A stretch of DNA of 34,687 bases from Clostridiales bacterium (GCA_009782505.1 WRIW01000019.1:1-34687), one strand, 5' to 3'. Positions 1 to 7,610 are shown, counted from the first letter of the stretch. A program made the numbers and translations. The notes: a model not told the origin generated them from the letters alone.

Positions 1-178
1 CGTCGAATTTATCAAAATCCGCTTCCGTGGTAAGCAATGTGCACCGACATAGATGATAAAAGCCCGAGAAGCTAGAGCCGGCCAGATCCAGATCCAGCGC
101 TTCCATCAGGGCCATCCACTGCACGATGGAGGGCTTCAGGCCCCTGGCGCGCAGCAGGTAAAAAAACGGGATGAACAT
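1..178 (-). CDS. VWA (CoxE-like) domain protein, N-terminal part
   Basis: Only the first 59 residues are in the window; the gene runs off the left edge. It opens MFIPFFYLLRARGLKPSIVQ and continues with an ALDLDLAGSSFSGFYHLCR stretch ending in TEADFDKFD. This is the usual N-terminus of the VWA/CoxE-like proteins encoded next to MoxR ATPases. The start ATG lies 4 bases after the stop of the MoxR gene, and its Shine-Dalgarno GGAGGT overlaps the end of that gene, so the two are very probably translated from one transcript. In this family MoxR-VWA pairs act as chaperone-like modules that mature or insert cofactors into partner complexes; the partner here is unknown. The metal-binding MIDAS motif of the VWA fold would lie outside the window and cannot be checked. 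Confidence 0.8.
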   Translation of the reverse strand, partial: MFIPFFYLLRARGLKPSIVQWMALMEALDLDLAGSSFSGFYHLCRCTLLTTEADFDKFD

Positions 179-182
179 AAGG

Positions 183-1052
183 TTACCTCCGCTTGTATAC
201 GGCCTTCGGCCCTTTCTCATTGAATTCATTCAATGTATCGATGTCTTCGTTCTTCTTCAGGAGCACGCCCAGATATGGCAACTCCTTGTCTTCCTCCTGC
301 AGGGGAACGCCGGTGATGGTCAGCGCCGTCAGCCAGTCCAGCAGTTCGCTGGTGCTGGGCTTCTTTTGGATGTCGTCCACATCGCGAAGCTCGTAGAACT
401 TCTTCATGGCCCGGCTCACGAGGTCTTTATCCAGGTTGGGATAATGGGCATATACGATGCGCTCCATCTGCTCCGGCTCCGGGAAAGCGATGTAGTGGAA
501 GATGCACCGTCTCAGGAAAGCGTCGGGAAGCTCCTTTTCGGCATTGGACGTGATGATCACGATGGGGCGCGACTTCGCGGTGATGGTCTCTCTGGTCTCC
601 GGGATGAAGAACTGCATCCTGTCCAACTCCCACAGCAAGTCGTTGGGGAACTCCAGATCGGCTTTGTCGATCTCGTCGATGAGCAGCACGGGCTGCACTT
701 CGGCGTCAAGAGCAAGGCCAAGATTGCCCAGCTTGATGTACTGCTTGATATCGGCTACGTTGCCCTCTCCGAACTGGGAATCATAGAGCCTTTGCACCGT
801 ATCGTAATTATAAAGCCCGCTCTGGGCGGTGGTGGTGGATTTGATGCTCCAGATGATGAGCTCCTTGCCCATGGACTCCGCCAGCGAACTGGCAAGCATC
901 GTCTTTCCTGTGCCGGGCTCGCCTTTGATCAGCAGCGGCTTTTGCAGGGCGATGGCGATATTTACCGCGTTTTTGAGTTCATCCGTCACGATATAATCCC
1001 TGCTGCCTGAAAAAGAGACGGTCAGCCCGCCTGTGTTCCCCTTGTCACTCAT
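183..1052 (-). CDS. MoxR-family AAA+ ATPase
   Basis: A 289-residue single-domain AAA+ protein. Visible motifs are Walker A GEPGTGKT (44-51), Walker B LLIDEID (123-129), sensor 1 in IITSNAEKELPDAF (166-179) and the arginine pair RRC (181-183). Length and motif spacing match the MoxR family, whose members remodel or activate partner proteins, usually together with a VWA protein; the gene immediately downstream is exactly that. The start ATG has a GAGGG sequence about 10 bases upstream. It lies 69 bases after the biotin carboxylase gene on the same strand with no obvious terminator between, so it could be read through from the carboxylase operon. A functional link to the carboxylase is only inferred from position. 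Confidence 0.9.
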   Translation of the reverse strand: MSDKGNTGGLTVSFSGSRDYIVTDELKNAVNIAIALQKPLLIKGEPGTGKTMLASSLAESMGKELIIWSIKSTTTAQSGLYNYDTVQRLYDSQFGEGNVADIKQYIKLGNLGLALDAEVQPVLLIDEIDKADLEFPNDLLWELDRMQFFIPETRETITAKSRPIVIITSNAEKELPDAFLRRCIFHYIAFPEPEQMERIVYAHYPNLDKDLVSRAMKKFYELRDVDDIQKKPSTSELLDWLTALTITGVPLQEEDKELPYLGVLLKKNEDIDTLNEFNEKGPKAVYKRR

Positions 1053-1121
1053 CTTATCGATTCCCTCATTCCTTATTGATCTCTATTTTTTCAACAACGG
1101 ATTTATCGTATCACTGATTCC

Positions 1122-2465
1122 TTACTGTGTCAATTCGACGAGGCGGGTATGGACGAGCCCTTCGGCAAAATCCCGGCTCTGCAGCAGCTTTCTCAGGAAA
1201 GGTATCGTCGTGGACAAACCCTCGACGACGAACTCGTCCAGCGCCCCCAGCATTCGCTTCAGCGCCTGATCCCGATCCGGGCCATGGGCGATGAGCTTCG
1301 CGATAAGGGAATCATAGAATACCGGCGCCTGATAGCCGGGAAAGCAATGGGTATCCAGCCGTATCCCAGGCCCGCCGGGCGCTTCCCAGCGGGTAATCGT
1401 CCCGGGGGTAGGGCGGAATCCTGCTTCCGGCTGCTCCGCGTTGATCCTGCATTCTATGGCATGGCCGCTGAAGGCGACGTCCTCCTGTGCGAAGGGCAGC
1501 TTTTCCCCCTTCGCCACGCTTATCTGCTCCCGCACCAGATCGATCCCGGTGATCATCTCCGTCACCGGATGCTCTACTTGTATCCTGGTATTCATCTCCA
1601 GAAAGTAGTATTTACCCTCGTCCTGATCCACGACAAACTCCACCGTCCCCGCGTTTTCGTAGGAGATATTCTTCACCAGCCTCACGGCGCTCTCGTACAA
1701 GCCCTGGCGAAGCTCTTCCGATATGGACGGTGCGCCGGCTTCCTCGATGAGCTTCTGATGACGCCGCTGCGTCGAACAATCCCTCTCCCCCAGATGTACC
1801 GCGTTCCCAAACCGGTCGCCTAATACCTGTACTTCGATGTGGCGGGCGCGGGTGATGTATCTCTCCATATATAACGTGCCGTCGCCAAAAGCAGCGGACG
1901 CCTCCGCCGAGGCTTCCTGAAAGATACTCTGAAGCCTGTCTTTATCCGCTTCCGTGATGATCTTCATACCCCGCCCGCCGCCGCCCGCGGCGGCTTTCAG
2001 CATGACGGGGAAGCCGATCTCCCCTACCGCTCCCAGCGCCTCCTCATAGGAACCTGTCTTTTCGGAGCCCGCCAATACCGGGACGCCGCACTCCCGGGCC
2101 AGGGCGCGAGCCGCGAGCTTATTCCCCATCAGCCGGATATGCTCCGCCCGGGGCCCGATGAAGACCAGGCCTTGATCCCGGCAAGCCCCGGCAAACTCCG
2201 CGTTCTCCGCCAGGAAACCGTAGCCGGGATGGACGGCGTCGGCGCCGGTAACCAAAGCCGCTTGTACGATATTTGCAATATTTAAGTAGGTAGAGGCATA
2301 AGGCGGGCCGATGATCACCGTCCGGTCTGCCAACCTCGCGCCCAAGCTGTCCCTGTCCGCCTCGGAAGCGGCAAGTACCGTCTCGATCCCCATGACCCGA
2401 CAGCTGCGGATGACCCGCACCGCGATCTCACCCCGGTTGGCGATGAGTACTCTGGAAAGACTCAT
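1122..2465 (-). CDS. accC: Biotin carboxylase subunit (AccC/PycA-like)
   Basis: A 447-residue ATP-grasp enzyme that carboxylates biotin on a carrier protein using ATP and bicarbonate. Motifs: N-terminal LIANRGEIAVRVIR (7-20), HPGYGFLAENAEFA (79-92), glycine-rich loop GGGGRGMK (161-168), HIEVQVLGD (209-217), and the active-site block EMNTRIQVEHPVTE (290-303) with the expected Glu, Asn and Arg. Length equals that of free-standing AccC; there is no fused biotin or transferase domain. The start ATG overlaps the stop of the upstream carboxyltransferase gene (ATGA, 2462-2465), so the pair is translationally coupled. Because the partner transferase is of the pyruvate carboxylase type and not AccD/AccA, this is probably not the fatty-acid enzyme despite the AccC resemblance. 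The symbol reflects the family, not a proven role. Confidence 0.93.
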   Translation of the reverse strand: MSLSRVLIANRGEIAVRVIRSCRVMGIETVLAASEADRDSLGARLADRTVIIGPPYASTYLNIANIVQAALVTGADAVHPGYGFLAENAEFAGACRDQGLVFIGPRAEHIRLMGNKLAARALARECGVPVLAGSEKTGSYEEALGAVGEIGFPVMLKAAAGGGGRGMKIITEADKDRLQSIFQEASAEASAAFGDGTLYMERYITRARHIEVQVLGDRFGNAVHLGERDCSTQRRHQKLIEEAGAPSISEELRQGLYESAVRLVKNISYENAGTVEFVVDQDEGKYYFLEMNTRIQVEHPVTEMITGIDLVREQISVAKGEKLPFAQEDVAFSGHAIECRINAEQPEAGFRPTPGTITRWEAPGGPGIRLDTHCFPGYQAPVFYDSLIAKLIAHGPDRDQALKRMLGALDEFVVEGLSTTIPFLRKLLQSRDFAEGLVHTRLVELTQ

Positions 2466-3982
2466 AAGCTCTCCTTAGCCAGGGTAAGGGTTTTATCCTG
2501 AAACTGAACCTGCAGCTGGGTGATCTTCGGCTGCCTGCTCAACTCGTCGATCAGGTCGATGATGGGCGAGTCCACGCCGGTGTACCGGTGGAAAGGGTAC
2601 TCTTTTGTCACGGCGCGCATGGCGTCGATCTCTTCGGTTCCCTTCATCATATACCGCAGTAGGAATTCCTCGTCGGACAGGTTCGCGGCGCCGTATTCAT
2701 TTCTCAGATCTTTCAGGGGTTTATTTAACTCAATGGAACTGTTCCGGGCGATCTCTTTCAGCTGCTCCGCCCGGGGAAGGCCGCAAAACCTGTCCCTGAG
2801 ATTGGGATCCATATCCGCGCTTCCTGATTCCGGGCCGGAAAAACCGAGAGCGTACTTGATAAAGTCGTCGATGACTACCTTGTATCTCTCCCCCAGCGCT
2901 ACGTTGATCGCCGCCTGGGTACATACATACTGGGAGTACGGGGTGATCATATGGGGTTCGCCCATCTCCGCGCAGATCCGGACGCACTCTTCCGTTACTT
3001 CGTCAACCCGATCCTCCAGGTGGAGCTCCTTGAGCTGATGCCTCATATTTGACGCTACGCCCCCGGGTATCCTGTGGATGTACTGGGCGACCTGGTAGCG
3101 CGTAGGCCCGAAGTCCGTAGGCAGCCCTTCTTCCTTCGCCATACGGTACATGCGTTTCGATATACTTTCCGCCCGTTCGATATCGACGCCCCCTATATCA
3201 AAGCCCAGAGCTCTCATGTTTTCCGCGGTGTTGGCGATCGTCGGCTGAGCCGTGCCCTCCGCCAGGGGCGGGATGCCTGTGTGGAAACCTCTGCAGCCCT
3301 GCTTGACCGCTTCCGCGTATACCGCGTCCGCCATGCCGGCTGTGCAGTGGCTGTGTATCTCCAGTGGGATGCCATTGGCGTTTTCCCTCATGATCCCCAT
3401 GACCCGCCTGACGCTCTCCACATCCAGCAGGCCTCCGGCGTCTTTCAGATAGATGACGTCCGCCCCAAGCTCCACCGCTTCTCTTGTTTTCCTTGCGTAT
3501 AACTCGTCGGTGTGCCTTGTGGTCCCGATATAGTAGCATACCCCATAGACGATCTCGGCGCCCAGCTTTCTGGTCAGGTCGATGAACCACTTCCACGTCG
3601 GGCTGGCATTATTGATATTGCTCATCAGCTGCACTCTTTGCAGCACGCCGTACTCCGCCAGAAGCTTGAGGAATAAGGTCGTCGCCTCCCGGTTGTTTCC
3701 TCCTGTATCAAACACCCGGAGCCCGGGCCCAAGCATACTGCCCTTGACTGTATTCGGCGCCTTCTTCCCGATCATCTTGATCATTTCCCAGGGGTCTTCC
3801 TTCAGATCCCGGACGATTTTTTTAAACTGAAGGGGCATGTACGGGATATCCAGGGCGCGGTAGCCTACCTTATCCAGGTCTTCCATGACGGCGTCCATCA
3901 TACCCACGGGCATACCCGCCGCCCAGTTGCTTTGGGAGCCGTCCCGGGTAGTGGTGTCGATAAAATGAACAGTTTCACTCAT
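2462..3982 (-). CDS. HMGL-type carboxyltransferase subunit (PycB/OadA-like, divergent)
   Basis: A 506-residue TIM-barrel carboxyltransferase of the family holding pyruvate carboxylase CT, oxaloacetate decarboxylase alpha and transcarboxylase 5S. Family hallmarks present: TTTRDGSQS (11-18) with metal ligand Asp14 and Gln17, carbamylatable Lys180 in YLKDAGGLL, His210 and His212 in EIHSHCTAG, a PGGVASN loop (306-312), and a C-terminal PYC/OADA-like helical region. There is no biotin domain; the carrier is the separate gene at 4616-5191. It is divergent at positions that bind pyruvate in known enzymes: the usual ATRM after the RDxxQS motif reads AAGM, and the usual MLLRG (pyruvate-contacting Arg) reads MLGPG around residues 83-87. 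The acceptor is therefore probably not pyruvate. No oxaloacetate decarboxylase beta or gamma membrane subunit is nearby, so a sodium-pumping decarboxylase is unlikely. Confidence 0.85.
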   Translation of the reverse strand: MSETVHFIDTTTRDGSQSNWAAGMPVGMMDAVMEDLDKVGYRALDIPYMPLQFKKIVRDLKEDPWEMIKMIGKKAPNTVKGSMLGPGLRVFDTGGNNREATTLFLKLLAEYGVLQRVQLMSNINNASPTWKWFIDLTRKLGAEIVYGVCYYIGTTRHTDELYARKTREAVELGADVIYLKDAGGLLDVESVRRVMGIMRENANGIPLEIHSHCTAGMADAVYAEAVKQGCRGFHTGIPPLAEGTAQPTIANTAENMRALGFDIGGVDIERAESISKRMYRMAKEEGLPTDFGPTRYQVAQYIHRIPGGVASNMRHQLKELHLEDRVDEVTEECVRICAEMGEPHMITPYSQYVCTQAAINVALGERYKVVIDDFIKYALGFSGPESGSADMDPNLRDRFCGLPRAEQLKEIARNSSIELNKPLKDLRNEYGAANLSDEEFLLRYMMKGTEEIDAMRAVTKEYPFHRYTGVDSPIIDLIDELSRQPKITQLQVQFQDKTLTLAKESL

Positions 3983-3991
3983 ATTAACGGC

Positions 3992-4588
3992 TTACTCCTT
4001 TCCTTCCGTGGGCAGAGCCAGGAACTCCGCGGAGGTCAGTACGAGCCCGGTGGAAAAAGCCACGTTTCGCAGCGCCATCTGATGCTGCGCCAAGGCGTCC
4101 CCCGGCCCGTATCCTTTATCGGGAAAGGCGAAAGTCCCGGTCATATCGGACAGGAAGGCCACCCGGTAGCCGAGAAACATCGCGTCCCTGGCGGTAGACA
4201 GGCAGCAGACGTCCGTACATACGCCTGTGACCGCTACCGTGTCGATCCCTCCCGCGCGCAGCAGAATATCCATATTCGTTCCAAAAAAACCGCTGTAGTT
4301 ATACTTTCTGACGACAGATTCATGATCCTTTGGCCGAACCATAGGATGTATCTCCAGGCCGGGTAAGCCTTCTTGCAGAACGTTGCTTTTCCCGGGGAGC
4401 TTGCAGTCCTCCGTATAGATGACGCGGAAGCCCCTTCCCCGGCATTGGTCCAGAAAAGCTGCCATCGGAGCCAGTATCCGGTTGCCCATCTCCGAGTAGA
4501 ATGGCGCCCCCTCCGCGACGAAAGCGTTCTGCATGTCCACGACGATCACGGCGGTTTTATCCGCGCGCAGCGACTCTATTTCAAACAT
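3992..4588 (-). CDS. Isochorismatase-family cysteine hydrolase
   Basis: A 198-residue alpha/beta hydrolase of the isochorismatase/nicotinamidase superfamily. The triad is visible: Asp18 in VVDMQNAF, Lys95 in VVRKYNYSGF and Cys128 in TGVCTDVC, with the cis-peptide position at Val123-Cys124. The Asp-Lys-Cys set and the MQNAF start are typical of members that cleave amides and ureides (nicotinamidase, N-carbamoylsarcosine amidohydrolase, RutB, biuret hydrolase). The substrate cannot be read from the sequence. It sits between the biotin carrier gene (27 bases upstream) and the carboxyltransferase (9 bases downstream), so it almost certainly belongs to the same transcript. This suggests that the carboxylated intermediate, or a precursor, carries an amide or carbamoyl group; that is inference. 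Confidence 0.9.
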   Translation of the reverse strand: MFEIESLRADKTAVIVVDMQNAFVAEGAPFYSEMGNRILAPMAAFLDQCRGRGFRVIYTEDCKLPGKSNVLQEGLPGLEIHPMVRPKDHESVVRKYNYSGFFGTNMDILLRAGGIDTVAVTGVCTDVCCLSTARDAMFLGYRVAFLSDMTGTFAFPDKGYGPGDALAQHQMALRNVAFSTGLVLTSAEFLALPTEGKE

Positions 4589-4615
4589 ACGCTTTTGCTC
4601 CTTTACCCATCTCAG

Positions 4616-5191
4616 TCACCGTAGCTTTATTGAAACCAGCGGCATATCCGGCTCCAGTAGTTGCTCATTTTTCGCGTGGATAGCCGTCACTTCGCCGTCT
4701 ACCTCGGAGGTCACGGCATTGAAAGTCTTCATGATCTCCAGCAGCCCGATCGTATCGCCTTTTCTCACTGTGTCCCCGATCTTTATATAAGGCGGGGCTC
4801 CCGGCTCAGGCTGGGCGTAAAATAAGCCGTACGACGGGGACTTGATCACAAATACCCCTGGCCGCTCTTCCACCGAAGCTGTGAAACCGGCTCCGGGCGG
4901 GGCAACTGTCTCCGCCGCGGCTGTAGCCGTCTCTCCCATTATACCGGCTTGCGCCACACTGCCGTCTAACCCGAGCGTTGCCGATGCGGGTCCATGAGCG
5001 GCAGCCGCCTTGCCCGCCGCCGCCGCGGACGGCTCCGTGGTCTCGGTCACGCCATTTTTGCCGATGACGATCTTGACGCCGTCCCCTTCCAGCTTGAGAT
5101 AGTCAAAAGGCGACTGCTCCAGCTTAGCGATCAAAGCCACGATCCCTTCTACATCCGCCCCGCTGAGTATCTGCAATACATTTTTATTCAT
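4616..5191 (-). CDS. accB: Biotin carboxyl carrier protein (AccB-like)
   Basis: A 191-residue AccB-type carrier: an N-terminal AccB-like helical segment (VEGIVALIAKLEQSPFDYLK), an Ala/Pro-rich linker, and a C-terminal biotinyl domain with YIKIGDTVRKGDTIGLLE and GEVTAIHAKNEQLLEPDMPL. The biotinylated lysine sits in EIMKTFN instead of the common EAMKM. The start is taken at the ATG at 5191 because the sequence CGAGGAG lies 7 bases upstream of it; a longer in-frame reading from 5218 has no ribosome binding site, and an ATG at 5197 is too close to the same site. It would shuttle carboxyl groups between the biotin carboxylase and the carboxyltransferase of this cluster. Upstream lies a 38-bp tandem repeat that separates it from the dehydrogenase gene. 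Confidence 0.9.
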   Translation of the reverse strand: MNKNVLQILSGADVEGIVALIAKLEQSPFDYLKLEGDGVKIVIGKNGVTETTEPSAAAAGKAAAAHGPASATLGLDGSVAQAGIMGETATAAAETVAPPGAGFTASVEERPGVFVIKSPSYGLFYAQPEPGAPPYIKIGDTVRKGDTIGLLEIMKTFNAVTSEVDGEVTAIHAKNEQLLEPDMPLVSIKLR

Positions 5192-5212
5192 AGACATTCT
5201 CCTCGTAAGCTC

Positions 5213-5351
5213 AATCATTTACTTTTGATCCCGCTGTATCTCAGTTGCCCAATCATTTACTTCTGATCCCGCTGTGTCTCAGCTGCTCAATCATTTACTT
5301 CTGATCTCACTGTGTCTCAGCTGCCAAATCATTTACTTTTGATCTCACTGT
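5213..5351. repeat. 38-bp tandem direct repeat, about 3.7 copies
   Basis: Copies beginning AATCATTTACTT start at 5213, 5251, 5289 and 5327, exactly 38 bases apart; the fourth is cut after about 25 bases. Copies differ by only a few substitutions, for example TTTTGATC/TTCTGATC and CCCGCTG/CTCACTG. They fill nearly all of the space between the accB start and the dehydrogenase stop. A 38-bp period is not a multiple of three and the copies contain stops, so they are not coding. No unique spacers are present, so this is not a CRISPR array. Confidence 0.93.
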
Positions 5352-5365
5352 TATCAAGTATCTGT

Positions 5366-6157
5366 CTACGACAGCGTAAAGCCGCCGTCGATGAGCTGTA
5401 TCGTGCCCGTGAGATGGGCTGCGGCGGGAGACGAAAGAAACACAGCCATGGCGCCGATCTCAATGCCTTCGCCCAGGCGATCCAGAGGCTGCTGGGATTT
5501 CACGAATGCCTCGAACTCTGGCGTGGGGTTTGCCGTGAAGCCCGTGCGTATATACCCCGGCGCGATGGCGTTGACCCGGATATTGTACCTGCCGAGCTCT
5601 ACCGCCATGGCATGGGTAAAGTGGTTGACCCCCGCCTTCGAAGCATTATACGGGCTTCGGGGATTGTCCCGGTGGACGATGACCCCCGACACGGAAGTGA
5701 TGTTGATCATGGAGCCGCCCTTGCCCCCGTCCCTCATGCGTTTTCCCACCTCGTAAGTCACATGGGCCACGCCGTTTAAATCCGTATTGATCACGCGGTA
5801 CCACTGGCTCAAGTCTTCATCCATATCCAGAAACGCTTTGTTGGTGGTCACGCCGGCGTTATTCACCAGGACGTTGATTTCCCCGAAGAAAGCATAGGCT
5901 TCCGCCACGGCTTTCCTCACGCCCGGTAAATCCGCCACATCGCAGGAAAAGCTCTCGTATTTCCCCCCATAAGCCTGAAGCTGCGCAAGCGCTTTATCCG
6001 CTTTCCCCATATCCCGGCAGAGTATGGCGATATTTGCCCCCGCCTGGGCCATAGCGTCGGCTATACTCAAGCCGATACCTCCGTTTCCGCCGGTCACGAT
6101 GACGTTGTAGCCTGTGAGATCAAAGGCGTTTTTCATGCTGGCAATGGGTTGGATCAT
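5366..6157 (-). CDS. Short-chain dehydrogenase/reductase
   Basis: A classical SDR of 263 residues from the chosen start. Numbered from an upstream TTG at 6178, the motifs are the nucleotide-binding TGGNGGIG (29-36), NNAG (106-109), catalytic Ser in NITSVSG (159-165), YNASK (177-181) and PGYIRT near the C-terminus. The start is taken at the ATG at 6157 because AAAGGGG lies about 9 bases upstream and a minus-strand -10 promoter at 6181-6186 would place transcription start just before it; the TTG at 6178 has no ribosome binding site. It is the first gene of the biotin-carboxylase run and is expected to oxidise or reduce a hydroxyl/keto substrate with NAD(P)(H). The highest resemblance is to gluconate 5-dehydrogenase or 3-oxoacyl reductase-like SDRs, but no substrate can be assigned. 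Confidence 0.92.
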   Translation of the reverse strand: MIQPIASMKNAFDLTGYNVIVTGGNGGIGLSIADAMAQAGANIAILCRDMGKADKALAQLQAYGGKYESFSCDVADLPGVRKAVAEAYAFFGEINVLVNNAGVTTNKAFLDMDEDLSQWYRVINTDLNGVAHVTYEVGKRMRDGGKGGSMINITSVSGVIVHRDNPRSPYNASKAGVNHFTHAMAVELGRYNIRVNAIAPGYIRTGFTANPTPEFEAFVKSQQPLDRLGEGIEIGAMAVFLSSPAAAHLTGTIQLIDGGFTLS

Positions 6158-6180
6158 TCCCCTCATCCCCTTTCGCAAAT

Positions 6181-6189
6181 ATCATATCA
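6181..6189 (-). promoter_or_regulatory. Probable extended -10 promoter for the SDR-biotin operon
   Basis: On the minus strand the sequence reads TGATATGAT: a TGn extension followed by TATGAT (five of six consensus bases). The predicted start point lies just upstream of the AAAGGGG ribosome binding site of the dehydrogenase. No convincing -35 box is seen. It overlaps the control region of the divergent MFS gene. Confidence 0.5.
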
Positions 6190-6204
6190 TATGTTGTATC
6201 CATA

Positions 6205-6213
6205 TGTTATAAT
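6205..6213 (+). promoter_or_regulatory. Probable extended -10 promoter for the MFS gene
   Basis: The sequence TGTTATAAT is a perfect TATAAT preceded by a TGn extension, about 60 bases before the MFS start. There is no clear -35 element. An 8-base direct repeat CATATGTT occurs at 6188-6195 and 6201-6208, overlapping both divergent promoters, and could be bound by a regulator. Confidence 0.55.
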
Positions 6214-6271
6214 GGAAAAACATTATTTTAGATTGAAGCGAAATGAATTCAGAAAGCCTGTGTATCAGCAA

Positions 6272-7492
6272 ATGAATATAAAACCCCTCAGCCCCGCGAA
6301 GACCGTCTTCGCGATGAAATCCCTGTATCTGCTCTTTTGGGCGGCTGTCTTTATCACCGGCCAGTATATGACCATTTTCCTGCGGGATCTTTCCTTCACC
6401 ACGGATTTCATGGTGGGCGTCATCATGTCCGGCGGTTCCCTGGTGGCTACTATTTCCCAGTTTATATGGGGCTATGTCGCCGACCACGCCCGAACGAAAA
6501 ACAGCATCCTGCTCACGACTATAGCCGGCTTACTGATCGGGTTGTTCTTACTGATTACGCCGAAGCATCAAGGTCTGCTAACGCTGCTTCCTTGCTACTT
6601 TTTTCTCTTTTTCTTTAACACGATCCCCGGTATGTTGATCGATACCATCAATGTAGAAAACATTGAAAGCCTGGGCGCGTCCTTCGGTAAAGTGCGGGTA
6701 TTCGCTTCCATCGGCGCGGCCATCGGCGCGTTTTTGCTTTACCTGATCAGCCTGAGGATCACATTGAGCTCCACAAATGTATTCATCATCGCCATCATCG
6801 TGGGTGTGACCGCGTTAGTACCGGCGTCCTTCCTTCCGGCTACGAAGGGACACGCCTACAAGGCAAAAGGAGAGAAAAACAAAACCTCTTACCGGGTCAT
6901 CCTGCAAAACCCCCGGATGCTTCTGCTGCTGATGTTTTTGCTGCTGACCTTCATCGGTGTATCCATGTGTAATCTTTTCATGGGCGTCTACTTCGCCACC
7001 GAAGCGGGTTTAAACGCGGGGCTCGGCATGTACGGCTTGTTCTTTGCCGTCTGCATCGGCGTCGAGGCCTTCACTATGGCTTTCGCGAACCGATACCTGC
7101 AAAGAATGAACATCTACAACGTCTTCACCATCGTCAGCATAGCCGCTTTTTCCCGCGCCCTCATCATCTACGCGTCGCCAAACATCTACGTCATGTATCT
7201 GCTGGCTCTCAGCCAGGCTATGCTTTTCGCCCCACTATGGACCCATCTGACGCCTTACATCAATAGTATCGTGCCCATGGAGATGCGCGCCACCGGCCAG
7301 GCCGCCTGGAGCATCATGATGTCCGGCGTAGCGCCCATGATAGGCTCCGCTATGGGCGGCGCCATCGCCGACGTCTACGGCATTCGAAACCTGTTTGGGA
7401 TCGTAGCCGTCATGCTCGCGGCGGTGGGCGTGGTGTTTTATTTCCTTTTCCGGCGGCAGCGGAAGTCCTTCGCCGGCAGCGAAGACGATTAG
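6272..7492 (+). CDS. MFS transporter (LacY/nucleoside-permease-like)
   Basis: About 406 residues from the chosen start, with roughly twelve hydrophobic segments. The cytoplasmic loop 2-3 contains GYVADHARTKNS, a reduced form of the MFS GxxxDR motif, and TM5 begins GKVRVFASIGAAIGAFLLY, resembling the LacY/NupG-like branch. The start ATG at 6272 is chosen because upstream in-frame ATGs overlap the -10 promoter; its ribosome binding site (AGAAAG) is weak. An ATG at 6314 is an alternative. It is divergent from the dehydrogenase of the biotin cluster and shares its control region, which suggests that it imports the substrate of that pathway; the cargo is not identifiable. Confidence 0.85.
   Translation: MNIKPLSPAKTVFAMKSLYLLFWAAVFITGQYMTIFLRDLSFTTDFMVGVIMSGGSLVATISQFIWGYVADHARTKNSILLTTIAGLLIGLFLLITPKHQGLLTLLPCYFFLFFFNTIPGMLIDTINVENIESLGASFGKVRVFASIGAAIGAFLLYLISLRITLSSTNVFIIAIIVGVTALVPASFLPATKGHAYKAKGEKNKTSYRVILQNPRMLLLLMFLLLTFIGVSMCNLFMGVYFATEAGLNAGLGMYGLFFAVCIGVEAFTMAFANRYLQRMNIYNVFTIVSIAAFSRALIIYASPNIYVMYLLALSQAMLFAPLWTHLTPYINSIVPMEMRATGQAAWSIMMSGVAPMIGSAMGGAIADVYGIRNLFGIVAVMLAAVGVVFYFLFRRQRKSFAGSEDD
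6295..6313. repeat. 19-bp near-perfect palindrome at the MFS 5' end
   Basis: CGCGAAGACCGTCTTCGCG has 9-base arms around one central base and ends directly before the ATG at 6314. It could be an operator or mRNA hairpin affecting the choice of MFS start, or be a chance feature of coding sequence. Confidence 0.5.
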
Positions 7493-7536
7493 GGTACGCC
7501 CGTTGCATCGACATGTGCCCGCCAAAAATTGTACCA

Positions 7537-7565
7537 TTGACACTTAAATCACCGCATGATAAGAA
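7537..7565 (+). promoter_or_regulatory. Possible sigma-70 promoter for the GPH symporter
   Basis: A perfect TTGACA (7537-7542) is followed after 17 bases by TAAGAA (7560-7565), a poor -10. The placement in the 118-base gap before the symporter gene is sensible, but the weak -10 keeps confidence low. Confidence 0.4.
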
Positions 7566-7610
7566 TAAGATAACAACGATAAATTTTTATACGAATGAGG
7601 TGAAGAATCA

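Noticed and set aside
2462-5191. Sodium-pumping oxaloacetate decarboxylase
   Set aside because: The beta and gamma membrane subunits are missing, a separate biotin carboxylase is present, and the transferase lacks the expected keto-acid-binding residues.
5213-5351. Possible CRISPR array
   Set aside because: The units are contiguous with a 38-bp period and no unique spacers, and no cas genes are present.
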